DNA from: Plasmodium relictum
Lineage: Eukaryota > Apicomplexa > Aconoidasida > Haemosporida > Plasmodiidae
Length of the DNA stretch: 64,000 nt
NCBI RefSeq assembly: GCF_900005765.1
Contig: NC_041681.1
Span: 62,001 to 126,000, forward strand
Direction of reading: 5' to 3'
Of this stretch, positions 57,632 to 64,000 are shown piece after piece; position 1 is the first letter of the stretch; every line of letters starts with the position of its first letter. The notes under the pieces were generated by a model, which made no database searches, was not told the DNA's origin, and saw only the letters and a list, made by a program, of their open reading frames with translations. The position numbers were made by a program, and so were the translations under genes.

Positions 57632-58854
57632 TTTTTTTTTTTTTCAATTTAATTAAAATAATTTAACTATTAATAATGACATAGGAAAAAAAAGAAGAGA
57701 GTAAAAAAAAAATTTTTTTAAGTAATTGCCAACAAATTTTATGAATAATATATCCTCTATCTTAATGTAGAATATAAAATAAAGAAACAAAATAAAAATT
57801 ATTTTATATAAATTTTCTATTTTATCATACGAGGTAATATAAAAAAAAAAAAAAATTAAAAAAATAATTAAATAATTTTGAATATTATATATATAGTTGA
57901 GAAAAAAAAAAAAAAAACCCATATTAATAGTATTTATATATCTAGCTTGGTTGCATTTAATGAGTTGCATATTGCTCAACATGATCCTTACATGTATTAA
58001 AATTAGCTAATATTCAAATACCGATAAAGTAAAATTCTTAAATTTAAAATGAGTAAATGATATTATAAAACTACGTATTCAATTTTAAATAAAATGTAAT
58101 TTTTATAGAAAATTTTGCTTCAAAAAAAAAAAATAAAACAATTATTAGAACAAAATTTAAGGTAAAATATTTATGAATTTAAATATATATACCTTTTAAT
58201 AAATTTCTAAAGATATATAGATCAACTCATAGATCAAAATAAAAAAAAAATATATAAATAATAATATAATAATATAAAAATAAAAAAAGAAAACAATATT
58301 AATAATATATAAATATAAAAGAGAACATTAAAAAAAAAAAAAAACATAAGAATCTGTTTATTAATAAATAGACATGCATGTATGAAAATTTTGAGAAATG
58401 AAATAAAAAATTCCCATAAAGTAACATAATTGGGAAAATTTGTTTTTTAGAATGAAAACAAAAAAAAACCTATAGAAAATTTATTTTTTTTTTACGTAAA
58501 GTACAACTAATTAAATAAAAAAATGTGAAGTTGCTATTTTTCTTATTTATTTAGAAATTTCCTAAATAATAATTTCTACTTTTTTTATTTTATGAACTCT
58601 TTAATAAAAAAAAAAAATATATAACTTCTAAATCCTTAATTTTTTTTTTTTTTCTAACATGCTTTATAATATTACTTATTAAATAAAACTTTCATATTTG
58701 AAAAATATTTTAAAAAATAATATTATAATTAAATTTTATAATTTCTTTCTATTTTAGTTTTGGTATATTTACAAAAAAAATATTATAAAAAGAGGAAAAA
58801 AAAAAAAATGAACAAAATTAAATCAAATTATTTCAATATGAAATATATATATTT
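57632..58854. other. Intergenic between the secreted protein gene and P41
   Basis: About 1.2 kb. CATGCATG stands at 58373-58380, about 740 bases before the secreted protein's start. The leftward open frame at 57653-57982 is Phe/Ile-rich, homopolymer-derived and not supported as a gene. Confidence 0.7.
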
Positions 58855-59922
58855 TTAACTTCTGAAGGATTTTTTTATAATGCCACTTTCCCCTCCTTTT
58901 ACATTCAATTCAAAAATGTAATTATCAAATTCATGCTGAGTTGATCTACATTTGCATTGAATAGTGTAATCACTTTGTATAAAATGAGGCAATTGTAAAT
59001 AATAAGCATAATAATTATTCTCTGTACTTCCATAGGAAATGTATCCTGGCATAATATCTTTTAAATTGGTACTTGTATTATTATAAAAAACATTATCAAA
59101 ACAGTTGTTTGGCTCAGTAGAACCATGGGTATCATAAATACATTTAAATCCTACAAAATCACCAGGTTTTGCTTCAATCCTACAAACTCTACCACCATTA
59201 TGTTTCTCTAAAGGAAATGGTTTTGTAAAATGATCAGAGAAGGCAACACCGAAATCACATCCACTTATTTTATAAGAATTTTTAGAAACAACAACTTTCA
59301 TAATTCCATATTTATGTGTTGATTTTTTTACAACAAGTTGTGGTTCCTCTAAAACCACCTCTTCATTATCTTGTTGTTGTTGTTCATTTTTTTTTTGTAT
59401 ATTATTTACAAGCTTGTTCACCTTATCTAATGCTCTTTGATCATTTTCATTTATTTGCTCTTCTTCTTCTATTATTTGCTCCTCTTCTTCCTTTTTCTCT
59501 TTTTCCTCTTTCCCTTTTTCCTTTTTCTCTTCTTTTACTTCTACTGGTAATACTTTATTTTCTTCATCCGTTTGTAAATCACAAAAACAATGGAATGTTT
59601 GATTTTTTATAACTGCTGGTGATACTATAAGATTATTTTCATAAGCTATTGATCCGTATAATATAGTATTTATCGATATTACTGATCTATTTAGATTTTT
59701 CGTATCATTATATAAACTTACACTATGAAAACATTTTGTTCCAGCATGTTTGGGGCATATAAAAGTTAATATATCAAATGGTTTGGCATTTATTTCGCAA
59801 ATTTTATTATTTGAATGTTTAATTAAATTTTCTTCTTTTGTAAAATCACAGACATGATTTTCTGGGTAAGCAGAAAATTGCTTTATGCATAATAGTAAGG
59901 CATATAATATATATATATTCAT
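58855..59922 (-). CDS. P41: 6-cysteine protein P41
   Basis: A 355-residue s48/45 protein; signal peptide IYILYALLLCIKQFSA; start ATG at 59920-59922. Domain 1 cysteines occur in HVCDF, KICEI, FICPK, TKCFH and the pair HCFC. Domain 2 cysteines occur in SGCDFG, RVCRIE, GFKC, NNCFD and the pair QCKC. Between the last cysteines of domain 1 and its final strand there is an insert of about 80 Glu/Lys/Gln-rich residues, resuming at KYGIMKVVVSKN. An insert in this position is characteristic of P41 and is known to be involved in binding its GPI-anchored partner P12 on merozoites. There is no GPI tail, as expected. The gene is separated from the P36/P52 cluster by about 28 kb. Confidence 0.92.
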   Translation of the reverse strand: MNIYILYALLLCIKQFSAYPENHVCDFTKEENLIKHSNNKICEINAKPFDILTFICPKHAGTKCFHSVSLYNDTKNLNRSVISINTILYGSIAYENNLIVSPAVIKNQTFHCFCDLQTDEENKVLPVEVKEEKKEKGKEEKEKKEEEEQIIEEEEQINENDQRALDKVNKLVNNIQKKNEQQQQDNEEVVLEEPQLVVKKSTHKYGIMKVVVSKNSYKISGCDFGVAFSDHFTKPFPLEKHNGGRVCRIEAKPGDFVGFKCIYDTHGSTEPNNCFDNVFYNNTSTNLKDIMPGYISYGSTENNYYAYYLQLPHFIQSDYTIQCKCRSTQHEFDNYIFELNVKGGESGIIKKSFRS

Positions 59923-60740
59923 TTTTATAATTTATCTAAAAGTGCCATATAACTTTAAAAAAGAAAAGATATATTTATTATATATCAAAAATATAAATTT
60001 TTGCACTAACAAGAAATACAGAAAAATATTTGAAAAAAAAAATATAAGGTAAAAAATTAAAAAAATATTATATAATTCATATATATAAATTAAAAAAGAA
60101 ATATGTATGATCTAAATAAAAAAGTAGAAAATAAAAATACAACAGTGTTTAATTATGTTCTTGCCATATACAGATAAGTTTTTAAGCAAATTTTTTTTTA
60201 TTTTTTTAAATAAATCTTTAATATTTTTAATAAAAAAAAAATTTGTCCTTTAATTAGGTAGATGTAATTTTGTTACAACATTAAAATTTTAAAAAAAAGT
60301 GTGCATATCATGCATCTTATTATACTTTCTCTTTTTACTTATGGTGGTGTTAACCTATGTAATAATTAACAAAAAATGATTAATTTTTGTTGTTATTCCT
60401 TAGATTTTTTTTCTCTTTTTTTATGCATATTTTTTTATTTTCTCATTTTTATAGCATTTTTTTTTTTTTTACTCACTTTAATTTTAATTTTAATTTTTAA
60501 AGATTTTACTACTTAAAATTTTTTTTTTAATTTTCAATGGTTTCTGATGTATAAGTTCAATATTTTTTTAATTTTTATTCTTTTTTTTATTTAAACATAT
60601 AATAAATAAATGTAACAAAAAGAAAAAAAAAAAAATTTAAAAAGGTGTAAAGTAATTTTAACACATAAAACAATTATATTTAATTGCATAAATTGCTCTT
60701 CAAATAATATTTTTCTCCAGATTCATTTATTTTTTTTCTT

Positions 60741-60862
60741 TATAATGTGTAGATTTTATTTTTTTTATAATGCATAGATTTTTTCTTTTTTTTTAAAATG
60801 TGTAGATTTCTTCTTTTTTTTATAATGTATATATTTTTTCTTTTTATTTCTTATGCGCAGAT
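60741..60862. repeat. Imperfect tandem repeat, 26-28 bp, AATG(T/C)(G/A)(T/C)AGATT core
   Basis: Four to five copies of a TATAATGTGTAGATT-like core, separated by T/C-rich stretches, lie about 0.8-0.95 kb upstream of P41. Copies differ at single bases (TGTGTAG, TGCATAG, TGCGCAG). Confidence 0.75.
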
Positions 60863-61133
60863 TTTTTTATTTTTTTTTTCAATATACTTCATTTATCATA
60901 GCTAAGATAACAGCAACTTTACCTTGAAGTTTCATGTCCAAAAAAACAAAAAAAAAAAAATTTTTTTATATTTCTTATTATAACTTATTTTATATTCATA
61001 TAAAGAAGTGTTATAAAAGAAAATATTTATTTTGTTTAATTTAAAATGAGTATTTAAATTTTAATTAATGAATTTATACAAAAATTTCTATGATGTAATT
61101 TTTTTAAAAAGAGAGTGTGTAAAAAAGTGTATA

Positions 61134-61168
61134 ATGCAAAATGCAAAATGCAAAATGCAAAATGCAAA
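61134..61168. repeat. ATGCAAA x5
   Basis: Five exact copies of ATGCAAA in non-coding DNA. ATGCAAA overlaps the half-site of TGCAT-type motifs but shows no intact TGCATG. Confidence 0.9.
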
Positions 61169-61405
61169 ATAAAAGAAGGCAAATTAAAAATAAATTAAAA
61201 TTTGATCAAATATATTATATTTGTTCAAATAAATATAAATTTTATAGCATGCTAAAATTTATTCAAATTTAAAATAAGCTTAAAATAAAACAGGATAAAA
61301 AATTTATAGTAATAAAGAAAAACCTCTAAACATAAAAGGTTAATACAAAAAGTATAAACAAGAATAATTTATACAATATAAAACATTTTTATATAATGTA
61401 AAAAA

Positions 61406-61442
61406 AAAATAAAATAAAATAAAATAAAATAAAATAAAATAA

Positions 61443-61531
<89 letters not shown>
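61406..61531. repeat. AAAAT then AAT microsatellites
   Basis: About eight AAAAT units pass directly into about 29 AAT units, about 290 bases after the helicase stop codon. Confidence 0.95.
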
Positions 61532-61533
<2 letters not shown>

Positions 61534-61816
61534 TTATTTAAACTAAAAAACTTCAGTTAAAAGAAAAATGATATAAACTTTTTTACTTTTTAATAGCTAT
61601 TGCAATTTTGTTTTAACATTTTCATATTTTAATAAAAATTATCTTAATATATATATATATTTTTTGTCTATATAAAAACAAAAGAAACATAATTTATATT
61701 CAAAGATATATCTTTGGACAACAAAGTTTTAATATGAATTTTATAAAACCTATTTCTCTTTTTTTGAATATTATTTTAAAATTTTTTTTACTAAACTAAA
61801 CATATACATACTATTA

Positions 61817-63667
61817 TTATTGAAGATTTATTCTAATCAAATCTTCATAACTATAATATTTGTGACATTTTATTATCTCTCTATTTTCCATTTTTATTAT
61901 ATTTTTAATTAGTGGTTTTAAATGTAATATGTTCTTTTTTATATCGATTAATTTACTTTTTTTAAATCTCATTTGTTCAACTAATTTAATATTTCTTTGC
62001 TTAGCCGACTTATTCATAATAGCCTTTTCCTTTTTCTTAATAAAATGATACACATTTCCTTTATTACTATTATATCTGTACAGAAATATTTATAGTACAT
62101 ATATATATATATATTTATGTAATACAAATTCATAATATCAATATTATGTAAATTTATGTTTTAAAATTTATTAAATATGCAATGATTTTATTTTTTTTAT
62201 ATATAGAAGTATCATAAAATTTTTTTACCTTCCTAATCTTCCAATTCTATGCGTTAAAATATTGTAATATTTGGGCATATCATAATTTATAACATAATTT
62301 AAATTAACTGTATCCAAACCTCTTGAAATAGAATCCGTACATATTAAGATATTCAATTTTTTATTTAAAAATTCATTGAGAATTCTTTTTCTTCTTTTAT
62401 TTGATAAATTACGACTATACTCTTTTATACTATAATACTTTTCATTAGTATAACTAAAATAAATTGTTAAATATCTGAATAAGTTGTGTGATGATTCATC
62501 GTTGTCACAGAAAATTAACATATTCAAATCACCTGAGAAAAAAAAAGGTATATTTATATAGTTAAAAATTATTATCTAAAAAAAAAAAATATGGAAAAAC
62601 ATATTTGTAACTTCGTCATTATTATTATCATTTTTTTTTTTTATTTTTGTTTTACTTTTATTTTGAATATCTGTAATTAGTTTAATTAAAAAGTAAAGCT
62701 TATAGTATTTATTTTTAGTATATAAATAAAATTCTTCATTTCTTTTATAATTTAATATGTAATAAAAAAATATAGGCCTATATAAATTTAAAGACATTAT
62801 TTTATCAGAAACTTTACATAAAGTAGCAGAAACTAAAATTTTTTGAAGAAAATATTTTGGTTTATATAAATTATTAGTTGTATTTTGATATTTTTCTACA
62901 ATATTTGTTAAAGAATTAACTATACTACTTATATTACTTTTATTAAAAGACAAAATTTTATCTACTTCATCTATAACTAAAAATTTTAAATGTTTAAACA
63001 TATCTTCATTGCTATAAAATAACATTTCAAATTTGTTAGTAGTTGTTACAATAATATTGCAATCTTTAAAAGAATCATCATTATCGATAAATTCATCAAA
63101 ATAAATATTAGAATTAAACATATTTATATTTAAACTTTTACATATTAAATTGTTTATTCCAAAATTTCTAATAACCGTTAATATTTGATTAACTAATTCT
63201 TCTGTGGCTGTCAAAATAAGACAATATAATTTGCTATCTGTTTTGCATAAGAAATAATCTAGTATTGAAATTATATAACATAATGTTTTACCAAGACCAG
63301 TTGGGACTTCAATATAAATATCACCATTAATTAAAGAACTTGATCCATTTTTATATAATAACAAATATGGTAAAATGCAATTTTGGCAAGGTAATAATGT
63401 TTTGAAATGAAATTTATCATTCAAAGAATTTATAATAAATTCATTTATTTTGGTATTTTTTAACGAATTCCATTTTGAAATTTCTATTTCTTCATCTTCT
63501 ATTTTAACTATTCTGCAATTAGAACTTAAAGTACTTCTTACCTCTTCTAACTTTTTATTATCTTTTTCCTCATTTTCTTCCTCAGTTAAGTTTTCAAAAT
63601 TAGGAACTGTTAAATTTTCATTTTCAATAAACTTTTTCAGATGATTTATGTATAAATAATTTTTCAT
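61817..63667 (-). CDS. DEAD-box RNA helicase, DDX51/Dbp6-like, three exons
   Basis: Exons are 62656-63667, 62229-62532 and 61817-62075; junction phases 1 and 2; 524 residues. The first donor is AAAA/GTAAAA, so the Lys/Asn-rich stretch that follows it (62576-62655) is intron. Motifs in order: Q-like FKTLLPCQ; motif I PTGLGKT; motif Ia/Ib region LILTATEELVNQ; motif II DEVD; motif III SAT; motif IV LIFCDN; motif V TDSISRGLD; motif VI HRIGRLGR. NILICTDSISRGLDTVNLN and YVINYDMPKYYN resemble DDX51/Dbp6, which acts in nucleolar 60S ribosome assembly. DEVD in place of DEAD and Leu in the Walker A are variations. The C-terminal exon is basic and helical. Helicase certain; subfamily from recalled similarity. 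Confidence 0.88.
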
Positions 63668-64000
63668 TATATTAATAATATATATGTTTTTTTTAAATTA
63701 TATATTATTTTGATGAATTTTCTTTTTTTTAAAAATAATATGAAAATATCATATAACAAACAATTTTAATTCCATATTTTAATATTTATTACTTTTTTTT
63801 TTTTTTTTAAATTGGATACTTCACAAAATAAAGTAAAAAAAAAAAAATTACATATTTTTATAAATATATTTCAATAGTTTTATTTTTGTTATTATTGTTT
63901 TATATATTTTATGTATATATTTATATATTTTAATTTTTTAATGATGTTACAAATGAATTTAAGCTAATATTTATATATATATATATATATATTCTATAAA
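63668..64000. other. Upstream flank of the helicase gene, nothing recognised
   Basis: About 330 bases of AT-rich DNA to the window edge, with poly(T), poly(A) and a TA run at 63970-63992. Confidence 0.7.

Larger units (their letters stand above)
59923..61816. other. Intergenic: P41 upstream and helicase downstream
   Basis: About 1.9 kb. CATGCAT lies at 60309-60315, about 390 bases before the P41 start, with a GTGCA just before it. Imperfect 26-28 bp repeats, an ATGCAAA array, and AAAAT and AAT microsatellites follow. A short complex patch at 60885-60940 is unexplained. Confidence 0.7.

Noticed and set aside
57653-57982. Leftward 109-codon frame, Phe/Ile/Tyr-rich
   Set aside because: Made of homopolymer-derived hydrophobic runs, begins upstream of and is separated by a stop from the secreted protein, and no splice join is needed or found.
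62576-62655. Extension of the first helicase exon to a stop at 62576
   Set aside because: Splicing at the GTAAAA donor (intron from 62655) to 62532 keeps the frame and joins the first RecA domain directly to motif IV; the extension is Lys/Asn/Phe-rich intron.
1-64000. tRNA, rRNA, CRISPR array, transposon or telomeric repeats
   Set aside because: I saw no T-loop-like GGTTCGAATCC motif, rRNA block, spaced direct repeats, transposase-like protein or telomere heptamer array on either strand.

Overview
The window is nuclear DNA of a malaria parasite (genus Plasmodium). The reasons are extreme A+T content, intergenic DNA made largely of poly(dA:dT) and AT/AAT microsatellites, proteins swollen with asparagine and lysine low-complexity tracts, small introns with GT..AG ends, and a gene set that includes an ApiAP2 factor, a run of 6-cysteine proteins and an apicomplexan dipeptidyl aminopeptidase. 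Gene order matches, from memory, the block on P. falciparum chromosome 4 and P. berghei chromosome 10: AP2-SP2, two small genes, P36, P52, a giant membrane/HEAT protein, DPAP3, a secreted protein, P41. Species is not decided by the sequence. An extra gene relative to that order (below) argues for a lineage other than the usual human and rodent models, possibly an avian parasite.

Layout, left to right. 115-11937 (-): AP2-SP2-like ApiAP2 factor, two exons. 12-15.6 kb: long AP2-SP2 upstream region. 15658-16228 (-): 160-residue protein, two exons. 17050-20209 (-): nine-exon Ran-binding-domain, Nup50/Nup2-like protein with five acidic repeats. 22407-30845 (-): three tandem 6-cysteine genes: P36 (no GPI tail), P52 (GPI tail) and a third, divergent, GPI-tailed member. 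30.8-40.25 kb: 9.4 kb of non-coding DNA with repeats. 40253-51136 (+): 3627-residue protein with two regions resembling HEATR6/DUF4042. 51618-54481 (-): DPAP3, a cathepsin C-like protease, two exons. 55718-57631 (-): secreted protein with 24-residue acidic repeats. 58855-59922 (-): P41. 61817-63667 (-): three-exon DEAD-box helicase like DDX51/Dbp6.

How the genes relate. From knowledge of the families, P36 and P52 act together on sporozoites in hepatocyte invasion, P41 is a merozoite surface protein held by a GPI-anchored partner, and DPAP3 works in asexual blood stages. AP2-SP2 is named for a sporozoite-stage requirement. The regions upstream of the three tandem 6-cys genes each contain a TGCATG motif (the published AP2-Sp core) about 0.8-1.06 kb from the start codon, and the AP2-SP2 upstream region contains TGCATGCA twice. 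Co-regulation in sporozoites is therefore a reasonable but unproven inference.

The most interesting item is the third 6-cys gene. Next are the HEATR6-like assignment of the giant protein, the TGCATG distribution, and the large non-coding gap beside the extra 6-cys gene. No tRNA, rRNA, CRISPR array or transposon was seen.
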